Assembly: GCF_000472925.1 (NCBI RefSeq)
Contig: NZ_AXAS01000019.1
Coordinates: 117,587-181,586 of the forward strand
DNA: 64,000 nt
Direction: 5' to 3'
From: Bradyrhizobium sp. Ec3.3
GTDB lineage: Bacteria > Pseudomonadota > Alphaproteobacteria > Rhizobiales > Xanthobacteraceae
Below, in pieces: positions 1 through 7,974 of this stretch. Under the pieces are notes generated by a model. The model was not told where the DNA came from and searched no databases. It was given only the letters and a program-made list of their open reading frames with translations. Numbering within the stretch: the first letter of the stretch is position 1; each line of letters opens with the position of its first letter. A program made the position numbers and the translations under genes.

Positions 1-1762
1 TCGGGCCGCCCAGCGCCTGGGCCCGCGTCGCAACCTCGGTCACGGTGCGGCCCGAGCCGGGCGCGCCGGCGATCTCGATCCGACCCTCGCGCATCACAAG
101 GTCTTCGGGAGCGGCCTCGATCATGTCGGAGGCGACCTTCAATAGCTTCGTGCGCACCTCCTGTGCCGCCGACAGGCTCGCCGCGCCGAGCGAGACGGTC
201 GTGCGGCCGCCGCCGACGCCGACATCATAGCCGGCAGCATCCGTATCGGCGGCGCGCACGATGACGCTCTCTGGCGCAATGCCGAGCGTGCTCGCGACGA
301 TCTGGGGCAAAGCCTGCATCATCGAGCCGGATCCGATCTCGACACCGGATGTCACCAACGTCGCCGTGCCATCGGCATTCATGTTCACGGTCGCAGCCGA
401 CGGACCCACAAAGACGAACCAGGTGCCAACCGTGGTCGCACGACCATAGAGCCGCCCGTCGGAACGACCGGGTGGCATCGTGGCCGCGTCGCGCAGCGTG
501 TCCATCCGGTCGAGCATCGGACCGAGCACGTCCGCTTGGAACACTTGGCCTGTAGCGCCAAGATCCTTGTCGCCGAGCACGTTGCGGCGGCGGAAGAGAA
601 GCGGATCCATGCCGATCCTGGCCGCGATCTCGTCGGTATGCCGCTCGAGCGCAAAGGTGTTGTAGACGCCGTTGCAGCAGCGGAAGGCGCCGTTCGGCGT
701 GGTGTTGGTGTAGACCGCGCGTGAGACCAGCCGCACACTGCCCAGCCTGTAATTTCCGCCGAGCGTGTGCGCGGTCATGGTAGTCAGGAAGATCTGCTCG
801 CCGCCATAGGCGCCGCAATCCATCAGCACGACCGCTTCGCGGCCGACGATCTCGCCCTCGCGCGTAACTGCCGAGCGAATCCGGATATCGGCATTCTCGC
901 GGAACAGGCAGGTCAGCATTTCCTCCTCGCGCGAATTGACAAGCCGGACCGGTCGGCCACTGGCGCGGGCGAGGAGGGCGGCGAAGGGTTCGACCCCCAG
1001 ATCAAACTTCAGGCCGAAGCCACCGCCGACCGGCGGCACCGTGACGCGAACTTGCGATGCCGGCACGCCCAGAAGGCGCGCGGTGGCGTTGCGGATGCCC
1101 CAAGGGGCCTGCGTCGATGTCTCAATATGGAAGCGCCCGTCCTCGTAGCTCGCGACTACCGCGCGTGGTTCGAGCGCGACGTGGTTCTGGCGGCCGACCC
1201 GGAACGAGCTTTCGACGATTTCGACGTCCGGCCGGGCAAAGGCGGCATCGACATCGCCGCGGACGACGGTTGCCTCCCAGGCGACGTTGCCTTCGCGCGC
1301 ACCGCCTTCAAACAGGACCTCATAGTCGCGCCAGTTGGGATGGACCAGCGGCGCATCAGGCGCCAGCGCGTCAGCCATCGTGAGCGCAGCGGGCAGGGGC
1401 TCGATCTCCACCTCGATCGCCGCGAGCGCCGCTTGCGCCTGCGCCAATGTGGTGGCCGCAATCGCAGCCAGCGGTTCGCCATCATAGTGAATGAGATCGC
1501 GCGCAAAGAGCGGATGATCGGCGATGCCGATCCCCATCATACCGGGTGCGTCTGCGTCCGTCACGATCGCACGCACGCCTGGCATGCGGGCGGCTCTGGA
1601 GGTATCGAGGCGGACGATCCGGCCCGACGGCACGCTGGCGCGCAGCACCGCGGCGTGCAGCATGCCCGGTAGATAACGATCGGCGGTGTAGCGGGTGCGC
1701 CCGCGGAGCTTGTCGGCAGCGTCGCGCCGGCGGAGATCCATGGTCGCGGAAACATCGGACAT
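1..1762 (-). CDS. Molybdenum hydroxylase large subunit (xanthine dehydrogenase/CoxL family), 3' truncated by window edge
   Basis: Translating the minus strand from the ATG at 1762 gives an uninterrupted frame of about 587 residues that runs off position 1. The N-terminus has the aldehyde oxidase/xanthine dehydrogenase a/b hammerhead character (RGRTRYTADRYLPGMLHAAV). The molybdopterin-binding part carries GGGFG near residue 246 and, further on, EIGSGS followed by a Q-rich stretch, as in CoxL/XdhB subunits. The family hydroxylates N-heteroaromatics, purines or aldehydes using a Mo-cytosine dinucleotide cofactor. It lies directly after the 2Fe-2S and FAD subunits on the same strand, so the three form an L-S-M type enzyme. 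The substrate cannot be told. Linkage to hydantoinase-type genes suggests a nitrogen heterocycle (inference). The C-terminus, including the region of the catalytic glutamate, is outside the window. Confidence 0.9.
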   Translation of the reverse strand, partial: MSDVSATMDLRRRDAADKLRGRTRYTADRYLPGMLHAAVLRASVPSGRIVRLDTSRAARMPGVRAIVTDADAPGMMGIGIADHPLFARDLIHYDGEPLAAIAATTLAQAQAALAAIEVEIEPLPAALTMADALAPDAPLVHPNWRDYEVLFEGGAREGNVAWEATVVRGDVDAAFARPDVEIVESSFRVGRQNHVALEPRAVVASYEDGRFHIETSTQAPWGIRNATARLLGVPASQVRVTVPPVGGGFGLKFDLGVEPFAALLARASGRPVRLVNSREEEMLTCLFRENADIRIRSAVTREGEIVGREAVVLMDCGAYGGEQIFLTTMTAHTLGGNYRLGSVRLVSRAVYTNTTPNGAFRCCNGVYNTFALERHTDEIAARIGMDPLLFRRRNVLGDKDLGATGQVFQADVLGPMLDRMDTLRDAATMPPGRSDGRLYGRATTVGTWFVFVGPSAATVNMNADGTATLVTSGVEIGSGSMMQALPQIVASTLGIAPESVIVRAADTDAAGYDVGVGGGRTTVSLGAASLSAAQEVRTKLLKVASDMIEAAPEDLVMREGRIEIAGAPGSGRTVTEVATRAQALGGP

Positions 1763-1777
1763 GTCAGCGTCTCCCGA

Positions 1778-2236
1778 TTATTTCGTGGCCAATGCGAGCA
1801 GCGTCGCATCGATGATGCGCTCGTAGCCGGTGCAGCGACAGATGTTCCCGGTCAGCGCCGCACGAATGTCCTCGCGCGTGGCGTCGGGTCTGGTCGTCAG
1901 GAGATGCGTCAGACTGACCACCATGCCGGGAAAGCACATGCCGCACTGAACGGCATCGCTGGCGTCGAGCGCGGCCTGGATGCGATTCAACTGGCCGTGT
2001 GTCGCAAGGCCCTCGACCGTCTGGATCTCGCAGCCATCGGCGAGCGCGGCCGGCGTCAGGCAGGAGGGCGTCGGCTTGCCGTCGATGAGCACCATGCAGG
2101 CGCCGCAAAAGCCCTCGCGGCAGACCGGTTTTGCGCCGGTCAGATGAAGTTCTTCACGTAGGATATCGACGAGCGGGGTGGCAGGATCGGCGGTGGAGGC
2201 GAGCCGGTCGCCGTTGACGGTCAGGCTGAGAGCCAT
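1778..2236 (-). CDS. Molybdenum hydroxylase small 2Fe-2S subunit (XdhC/CoxS family)
   Basis: Electron-transfer subunit carrying two 2Fe-2S clusters. With the start at 2236 it has 152 residues. The plant-type ferredoxin cluster cysteines are at about 39, 44, 47 and 59 (CREGFCGAC ... C). The second, four-helix-domain cluster uses CGMC at 98-101 and CRC at 133-135, followed by TGY. This is the standard CoxS layout and length. The start was chosen because a GGGG ribosome-binding run sits about 7 nt upstream and because longer starts (2242, 2263) come closer to or overlap the FAD-subunit stop at 2253. It lies 15 bp before the Mo subunit, so the two are co-transcribed. Confidence 0.93.
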   Translation of the reverse strand: MALSLTVNGDRLASTADPATPLVDILREELHLTGAKPVCREGFCGACMVLIDGKPTPSCLTPAALADGCEIQTVEGLATHGQLNRIQAALDASDAVQCGMCFPGMVVSLTHLLTTRPDATREDIRAALTGNICRCTGYERIIDATLLALATK

Positions 2237-2252
2237 ATGCATCCCCGATGGT

Positions 2253-3146
2253 TTAGGCGCCAAGCGCGGTAGCCGCCGCGCGGCGAACTAGGCCCGGCAA
2301 CACGCTGACGCGATACCAGGCTGGCGCGTCAATGCCGTCGCGGCCGACGAACTCGTCCGCCAGTTCAGCGGCGGTCCGCGCCGCTTCCTCGGCGTCGAGC
2401 GAACGTCCAATCAGGGCGGTCTCGAGCCGCTCCCATCGCCGCGCGACCGGTTCGACAGAACCGACCGCAATCCGTGCAGCCTGCACCTGACCTGCCGCAT
2501 CGACGCTGACCGAGAGGCTGACGATGGCGACCGGATAATCCCCGGCTTTGCGCAATGGAAGGCGGGCGTGAGCAGTCTTGCGCTCGCTGCGCGGCACGAC
2601 GACCTGCGTGACGAGTCGGTCGGGCGCCAAGGTCGATCGGATCTTGAGGAAGTGCTCCAGCTTCATCCGTTCGCGACCGTCCCGGCCTGCGACCTCGATC
2701 TCGGCTTCGAGGCAGAGCAAGGCCGGTACGCAATCGGCCGCGGCGAAGCCTGGCGTTGCAAGATTGCCGCCGATCGTCGCCATCGCGCGGATCGCCGGGT
2801 TCGCGGAGCGGCCGGCGGCGGCCGCAAGGACATCGAATTCGGGGAGATCGGCCAAAGCGGCAGCGAGTGCCGCGTGCGTCACCGCGGCGCCGATCTCGAC
2901 CACATCGGTCCCGATCCGGACGGCTCCGAGTTCGGCGATCCTGCCTATCGCGACATAGCGTGCTCGCAACGGTTCGTGCCGGATCGGTGATCTCATGATC
3001 CACGTGCCACCAGCGAAGACGGCGCCGGCTGCGCCGCATTCGCTGAGCGCATCGAGAGCACTCGCAAGCGAAGGCGCGACATAGATTGACGACGCCGCAT
3101 TATGCGCCTCGGCAGGGGTGCTTTGCACGGAAGAGCCGGTGATCAT
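2253..3146 (-). CDS. Molybdenum hydroxylase FAD-binding middle subunit (CoxM family)
   Basis: FAD subunit that passes electrons from the 2Fe-2S clusters to the final acceptor. It has 297 residues from the ATG at 3146. The N-terminal AGGTW near residue 38 matches the FAD pyrophosphate-binding AGGT(D/N) motif of the family. TIGGNLATPG in mid-protein is the conserved TIGGN(I/L) flavin motif, and the C-terminal third is the CO dehydrogenase flavoprotein C-terminal domain. The frame continues upstream of 3146, but that extension would overlap the permease gene. The ATG at 3146 overlaps the permease TGA by four bases (ATGA), a sign of translational coupling. The enzyme genes therefore sit at the end of the transporter operon. 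Confidence 0.92.
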   Translation of the reverse strand: MITGSSVQSTPAEAHNAASSIYVAPSLASALDALSECGAAGAVFAGGTWIMRSPIRHEPLRARYVAIGRIAELGAVRIGTDVVEIGAAVTHAALAAALADLPEFDVLAAAAGRSANPAIRAMATIGGNLATPGFAAADCVPALLCLEAEIEVAGRDGRERMKLEHFLKIRSTLAPDRLVTQVVVPRSERKTAHARLPLRKAGDYPVAIVSLSVSVDAAGQVQAARIAVGSVEPVARRWERLETALIGRSLDAEEAARTAAELADEFVGRDGIDAPAWYRVSVLPGLVRRAAATALGA

Positions 3147-4156
3147 TGGCCACGCTCCAGTCGCAGGCGATCGAGCAGCACGCCGACAATGACGATCGCG
3201 CCCAGCACGACCATCTGGACGTATCCGTCGATGCGGGTGAGGTTCATGCCGTTGGACAGGATCGTGATGAACAGCGCGCCGAGCACGGCAGTGCCGACCC
3301 CGCCGCGGCCGCCTGCCAGGCTCGTTCCGCCGACCACGGCACCGGCGATCGCTTGCAGCGATAACGCACCGCCGAGGTTCGGCTCGCCCGATCCGGTCCG
3401 CGCCGTCATCATGATCGCGCCGAGCGCGGCAAGGCCCGAGCACAACACGTAGGTCGCAACGAGGATGCGTTTCACCGGCAGGCCGGCGACCGCGGCCGCG
3501 CGTGGATTGGTGCCGATGATATAGAGCGATCGCCCGAACACGGTGCACGACAGGATCAGGTGGAGCGCGATTCCGATGACGACGGTGATGACGATGGCCG
3601 CTGGTACGCCGAAGACGCTGCCGCCATAGAAAATTTGCGAGAATAGCTTCGGAACACCTTGCACGGGCCGGCCGGAGGAGAGCGTGGTCGCAATTCCGAT
3701 CGCGATGTTGTAGCTGCCGAGCGTCGCGACGAAGGGATTGACGCCGAGCAGCGCGATGACCACGCCGTTGAAAAGACCGCAGGCGATGCCGAGGCCGAAG
3801 CCGGCGCCGAGCCCGGCGAACAGCACCACGCTGGTGTCGTGACCCGTCGCCGTGGCACCGGCCATGGCGAGCGCGGTGCCCACGCTGACCATCGACACCG
3901 TTGGGCCCAGCGCAAGGTCGAAGCCGCGCGTCAGGATGACCACGGTCTGGGCCATCGCGAACAGAGCCAGGTAGCTGGTCTGCTGGGCAATATTGAGCAG
4001 GTTGGCCGGCGAGAGCACGCCATGGTCGAACGCGGCGAAGCCGAGCAGCAGCGCCACCAGCGCAGCCGGCAGCACCGCATTCCAGACCCAGCGGCCCGAC
4101 AGCGGCTTGGCACGATCCGTGTCCTTGGCCATGACGGACAATTCGAGGTCAGACAC
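3143..4156 (-). CDS. Ribose/sugar-type ABC transporter permease (RbsC family)
   Basis: Integral membrane permease of the BPD_transp_2 family, 337 residues with eight or more hydrophobic segments. It contains motifs such as GFDLALGPTVSMVSVGTA and GGTSLAGGRGG, which are typical of RbsC-like permeases. The start is a GTG at 4156 placed 7 nt behind a strong GGAGG; it overlaps the stop of the preceding permease by 8 bp. It pairs with the second permease (4149-5165) and the ATPase (5162-6700), so the pore is probably a heterodimer. The last four bases overlap the FAD subunit start, which ties the transporter to the molybdenum hydroxylase. The substrate is unknown; the neighbours do not suggest a simple sugar. 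Confidence 0.92.
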   Translation of the reverse strand: MSDLELSVMAKDTDRAKPLSGRWVWNAVLPAALVALLLGFAAFDHGVLSPANLLNIAQQTSYLALFAMAQTVVILTRGFDLALGPTVSMVSVGTALAMAGATATGHDTSVVLFAGLGAGFGLGIACGLFNGVVIALLGVNPFVATLGSYNIAIGIATTLSSGRPVQGVPKLFSQIFYGGSVFGVPAAIVITVVIGIALHLILSCTVFGRSLYIIGTNPRAAAVAGLPVKRILVATYVLCSGLAALGAIMMTARTGSGEPNLGGALSLQAIAGAVVGGTSLAGGRGGVGTAVLGALFITILSNGMNLTRIDGYVQMVVLGAIVIVGVLLDRLRLERGQ

Positions 4157-5165
4157 GGGCTTTCCTCCGTCGGCTGAGTTCGTCGAGCGCCACCGCCGCC
4201 ACCATGATCACGCCGAGGAAGACCGGCTGAAGCCGGGAGTCGACGTGCAGCAGGTTGAGCGCATTGCCGAGAATGGTCAGGAACAGCGCGCTGATGGCGA
4301 CGATCTCGACCCGCCCGACGCCACCACGCAAGCTGACCCCGCCGATGACGGCAGCCGCAATCGATTGCAGCATCATCCGGTCGCCGCCGAAGCTTGCCTG
4401 GCCGGAGCCGACCTGCGCGGTGAGCAGGATACCGGCCAGCGCTGCAAGCACACTCGATACGACATAAGTGCCCACGATGTGGCGCTGGATCGACACGCCC
4501 GACACCACGGCCGCATCGACGTTTCCGCCGATCGCGTAGACGTAGCGGCCGAACAGCGTGCGTCGCTGCGCGAATACCATTACTAGGATCACGATCAGCG
4601 CGACATGAACGGCGGTCGGCAGGCCGAACGCTTGCGCGCGCCCAAAGCCCTTCACGAAGATGTCGGGCATGCCATAAACGGGGATGCCATTCGTGATCAT
4701 GAGGCCGACGCCTGCGGTCGCCGACATCGTGCCCAAGGTCACCACGAAGCCGGAGACCTTGAGTTTTGCCACGCAGAATCCGTTGACGAGCCCGACCACC
4801 ATCCCGCAGCCGAGCCCGGCCGCGACGCCGCTTGCAATGATGAGGGCGGTGTTGCCGGGAAACGCGGTAGCGGTGGTGGCCATCGTCTTGGCGGTCACGA
4901 CGCTCGCGAGTGCGACGACTGCGCCGACCGAAAGATCGAAGCCGCCAGCGACGATGACCAGCGCCTGGCCGCAGGCAACGATCGCCAGCAGGGAGGCGTT
5001 ACGCAGGATGTTGAGGATGTTGATGATGCCGTAGAACTGGGGATCGGTCGCGGACATGGCGGCGACGAGCAGCAGCAGAAGTGCCGGCAGAAACCCGATT
5101 CGGCCGGCGATCGATCGGAGGCCGATCGAGCTCTGCGGCCCTGCGGTGACCCGCGCCGTGCTCAT
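4149..5165 (-). CDS. Ribose/sugar-type ABC transporter permease (RbsC family)
   Basis: Second permease of the same importer, 338 residues. It has a short cytoplasmic N-terminus, then repeated hydrophobic helices with GGFDLSVGAVVALASVV and GGVSLRGGVG, the diagnostic RbsC motifs. The ATG at 5165 overlaps the ATPase TGA as ATGA, and its own end overlaps the next permease by 8 bp. The order ATPase, permease, permease behind a binding protein is common in rhizobial CUT2 importers. Sequence alone does not give the substrate. Confidence 0.92.
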   Translation of the reverse strand: MSTARVTAGPQSSIGLRSIAGRIGFLPALLLLLVAAMSATDPQFYGIINILNILRNASLLAIVACGQALVIVAGGFDLSVGAVVALASVVTAKTMATTATAFPGNTALIIASGVAAGLGCGMVVGLVNGFCVAKLKVSGFVVTLGTMSATAGVGLMITNGIPVYGMPDIFVKGFGRAQAFGLPTAVHVALIVILVMVFAQRRTLFGRYVYAIGGNVDAAVVSGVSIQRHIVGTYVVSSVLAALAGILLTAQVGSGQASFGGDRMMLQSIAAAVIGGVSLRGGVGRVEIVAISALFLTILGNALNLLHVDSRLQPVFLGVIMVAAVALDELSRRRKARV

Positions 5166-6700
5166 GCAACCTCCGCCGTGAGATGATCCCGGAAGAAGCT
5201 CGAAAGCACGTTCTGCTCGGTCTTCTCGTCACCGGTCAATTCCGCGGCGATGCGGCCGTGATGCATGACATAGAGCCGGTTCGACAGCGCCAGCACCTCC
5301 GGCAATTCCGAGGACACCACGATCACCGCGGCGCCTGCCTCGACCAGGCGCTTCATGAACTCGTAGACTTCGAGCTTGGCGCCGACGTCGATGCCGACGC
5401 TCGGCTCGTCGAACAGGAACACGGTGAGCTCGCGCGTCAGCGCGCGGCCGAGCATCACTTTCTGGCGGTTACCGCCCGACAACGCGCCGGCGGTTCGCTC
5501 GATATTGGGTGGCCTGAGCTGCAACTGCGCCATGATTCCGCCGATCCTGGCGCGCTCCGCGGCCTGCCTCAGTAGGCCGAAGCGGGCGAAGGCGGGCAGG
5601 TCGAGCACCGTCATCGAGGCGTTCTCACGGATCGGCCGGGACAGTGCGAGCCCTTCAGCGATGCGGTTGGCGGGGAAATAGGCGATGCCGCGCTTCAGGC
5701 TGCGTCGCGGGGCAGGGAATTCATAAGGCGCACCGTCGATCCGGATCACGCCGGACGTCGCCGGCTCGATGCCATAGATGGCCCGGATCAGCTCCGACTT
5801 GCCGCAGCCGACAAGGCCGGCGATGCCCGTGATCTCGCCGGCCCGGGCATAGAGGTTCACATCGCGAACGCTGCCGTCGGCGAGCGTCAGGTTTTCGACG
5901 TCGACCATCACCTTGTCCGGCTTGTGCGCGATGGTCGGAAACAGCAGATCGATCTTGCGGCCGGTCATCAGCTCCACCAGCTCTCCGTCGGTCGATGTCG
6001 CAGCATCGAGGGTGCGGATGTGGCGGCCGTCGCGGAGCACCGTCACGCGGTCGGCCAGCGCGCGGATCTCGCGCATGCGGTGCGACACGTAGATCAGCCC
6101 GACATTCTGGCTCTTGAGCCGGGCGATCAGCTCGAACAGCCGCCCGGTCTCGCGCTCCGTGAGCGAAGCGGTCGGCTCGTCGAGGATCAAAAGGCGCACG
6201 CGGCCGAGCAGGGCCTTGGCGATCTCCGCCATCTGCTGGTGCGCGCGCGACAGATCGTCAACCCGCAGCGCAGGATTGAGATCGAAACCGAGCTCGTCGA
6301 TCAGCGCGGTTGCGCGCTTGCGCATCTCTCGGGCCCACAACACGCCGCCTTGCGAGACTTCGCGGCCGAGGAACAGGTTCTCTTCGACGGTGAGACTCGG
6401 AACGAGGGAGAATTCCTGGAACACCGGGCTGATGCCGATCGCGCGCGCCCGTTGTGGCGTGAGATGACGGATCTCTTCACTCTCGAAATGGAAAGTGCCT
6501 TCGTCGGGCGGAAATGTGCCCGACACCACGTTGATCAGGGTCGATTTGCCGGCGCCGTTCTCGCCGAACAGGACGTGCAGCTCGCCGGCACGGACGTCGA
6601 GATCGACCCGATCGAGCGCACGGACGCCCGTGAAATGCTTCGAGATGCCTCGCAGTCGAAGCAGAGGTTCGGCCGGCTTCGGGTCGTCGTCGACATCCAT
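5162..6700 (-). CDS. Ribose/sugar-type ABC transporter ATP-binding protein (RbsA family, two NBDs)
   Basis: Double ATPase of the CUT2 class, 512 residues. The N-terminal domain has an intact Walker A (GENGAGKST, residues 46-54) and a Walker B ending in LILDEPTASLT. Its signature is replaced by LSRAHQQM, as is usual in this family. The C-terminal domain has a modified Walker A (GLVGCGKSE, about residue 295), the signature LSGGNRQKV and a FLFDEPSVGIDVGAK block. The start at 6700 has GGAG about 8 nt upstream. It lies 70 bp after the binding-protein gene and overlaps the next permease by 4 bp. It energises import for the two permeases. Confidence 0.95.
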   Translation of the reverse strand: MDVDDDPKPAEPLLRLRGISKHFTGVRALDRVDLDVRAGELHVLFGENGAGKSTLINVVSGTFPPDEGTFHFESEEIRHLTPQRARAIGISPVFQEFSLVPSLTVEENLFLGREVSQGGVLWAREMRKRATALIDELGFDLNPALRVDDLSRAHQQMAEIAKALLGRVRLLILDEPTASLTERETGRLFELIARLKSQNVGLIYVSHRMREIRALADRVTVLRDGRHIRTLDAATSTDGELVELMTGRKIDLLFPTIAHKPDKVMVDVENLTLADGSVRDVNLYARAGEITGIAGLVGCGKSELIRAIYGIEPATSGVIRIDGAPYEFPAPRRSLKRGIAYFPANRIAEGLALSRPIRENASMTVLDLPAFARFGLLRQAAERARIGGIMAQLQLRPPNIERTAGALSGGNRQKVMLGRALTRELTVFLFDEPSVGIDVGAKLEVYEFMKRLVEAGAAVIVVSSELPEVLALSNRLYVMHHGRIAAELTGDEKTEQNVLSSFFRDHLTAEVA

Positions 6701-6770
6701 CTGCTGCTCCGCAGGCCGTTGGGACGAGAGGCGGGAGACGCATCTCCCGCCTCAAGAATTAATCGCAGGC

Positions 6771-7868
6771 TTACTTGGCCTTGACCGAGTAGACCGGGGT
6801 CCACTTTGCCGGCGCCAGCACGAGATCCATCTGCAGTTTCGGCACGGTGGTCTTGTCGACCGCGGAGGCCAGCGGCTGGGCGAGGCTCATCACTGGCTTC
6901 TTCTCGATCAGGCGCACCGCCTGGTCGACCGAGATGGCGCCTTCGCCGACCGGGTACTGCGTTGCAAAGGCCAGGATGTCGCCTCGGTTCAGCGCATCCA
7001 GCATGGCCTGGTTCTCGTAGGACGACATGATCTTCAGGTCGCTACGGCCGGCTTCTGCCACCGCGCCGATCGCAGCCTCGGCGGTGGGCGCGGTGCCCCA
7101 GATCACGTTCATGTTGGGATAGGCCTGCAGCGCGTCCTGGATCAACTGCAGCTGGACCGCGACACCGGAGTCGCCGAACTTCTCGGCGAGCACCTTGGCG
7201 TTCGGATTCTTCGCCACCGCCTTCTTGAAGCCTTCGTTGAAGGATTCCGCCCAGCCGGAGCCGGCCGGTCCCGGGAAGGTCACGATGTTGAGCTTGTCGC
7301 CGGGCTTGGACTGCGCCAGCAGGCCCTCGCCGGTGACCTCACCCATGGCGACGAAGTCGACATAATTGGCGGCGGGCAGGGCATTGGGCGGCAGCGGATT
7401 GGCGACGCCGACGACCGGAACGCCCTTGGTCTTCGCTTCTTCGAATTTCTTGCTGAGGCCTGCGCCGGAGATCGCGCCGACGATGATTGCATCCGCGCCG
7501 CTCGCCATGCAATCGTCGAACTGCGAGAGCTGCTTGGGCAGGTTCTCGTAGCCGCCGGCTTCATAGAGCGTCATGTTGACGTTCAAGGCCTCGGCCTGCT
7601 TCACGACGCCGTAGGCGACCGCCACCCAGAAACTGTCCTTCATGTGCGGAAACAGCACACAGAGCTTGTAGGGCTTCTCGGCCTTCTCCAGCGCCGTATA
7701 TTCCGCCGGTTTTGGCGTGCCGGACGAGGCGTCGTAAACCTTCATCGGAAACCATGGCGTTTCGGCCGAGGCCGCGGTCATTGCGCAAACAGCGAGGCTC
7801 GCGGCGACGCCGAGCGTCGTGCAGATCGGCTGAAGCCGGTTGATGGGAAGGCGCGTCGTGCAGGTCAT
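6771..7868 (-). CDS. TorT-like periplasmic binding protein of a sugar-type ABC transporter
   Basis: Secreted binding protein of 365 residues with a Sec signal peptide ending around ASA-ETPW (residues 33-36). The mature start (TPWFPMKVYDA) and the following KPYKLCVLFPHMKDSFW and GYENLPKQLSQFDDC recall TorT, the periplasmic TMAO-sensing protein related to sugar-binding proteins. Here no TorS/TorR/TorCAD partner is present. Instead the gene heads an ATPase-permease-permease set, so it more likely feeds an importer than a sensor kinase (inference). AGAGGA lies about 7 nt before the ATG. HyuB ends 106 bp upstream on the same strand. Confidence 0.85.
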   Translation of the reverse strand: MTCTTRLPINRLQPICTTLGVAASLAVCAMTAASAETPWFPMKVYDASSGTPKPAEYTALEKAEKPYKLCVLFPHMKDSFWVAVAYGVVKQAEALNVNMTLYEAGGYENLPKQLSQFDDCMASGADAIIVGAISGAGLSKKFEEAKTKGVPVVGVANPLPPNALPAANYVDFVAMGEVTGEGLLAQSKPGDKLNIVTFPGPAGSGWAESFNEGFKKAVAKNPNAKVLAEKFGDSGVAVQLQLIQDALQAYPNMNVIWGTAPTAEAAIGAVAEAGRSDLKIMSSYENQAMLDALNRGDILAFATQYPVGEGAISVDQAVRLIEKKPVMSLAQPLASAVDKTTVPKLQMDLVLAPAKWTPVYSVKAK

Positions 7869-7974
7869 GGCTCAATCCTCTTGGTTCGAATGATGGGGTG
7901 AGGACCGCCGGCGTCGGGTCCTCCTTGCATGCGCGTGCCGCGCCGCCCGTGGGCGACGCGATTGCCAACGGGGA

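Noticed and set aside
767..1672. Long plus-strand open frame opposite the molybdenum hydroxylase gene
   Set aside because: It is antisense to a well-supported coding frame and has no recognised domain; such frames arise in GC-rich DNA.
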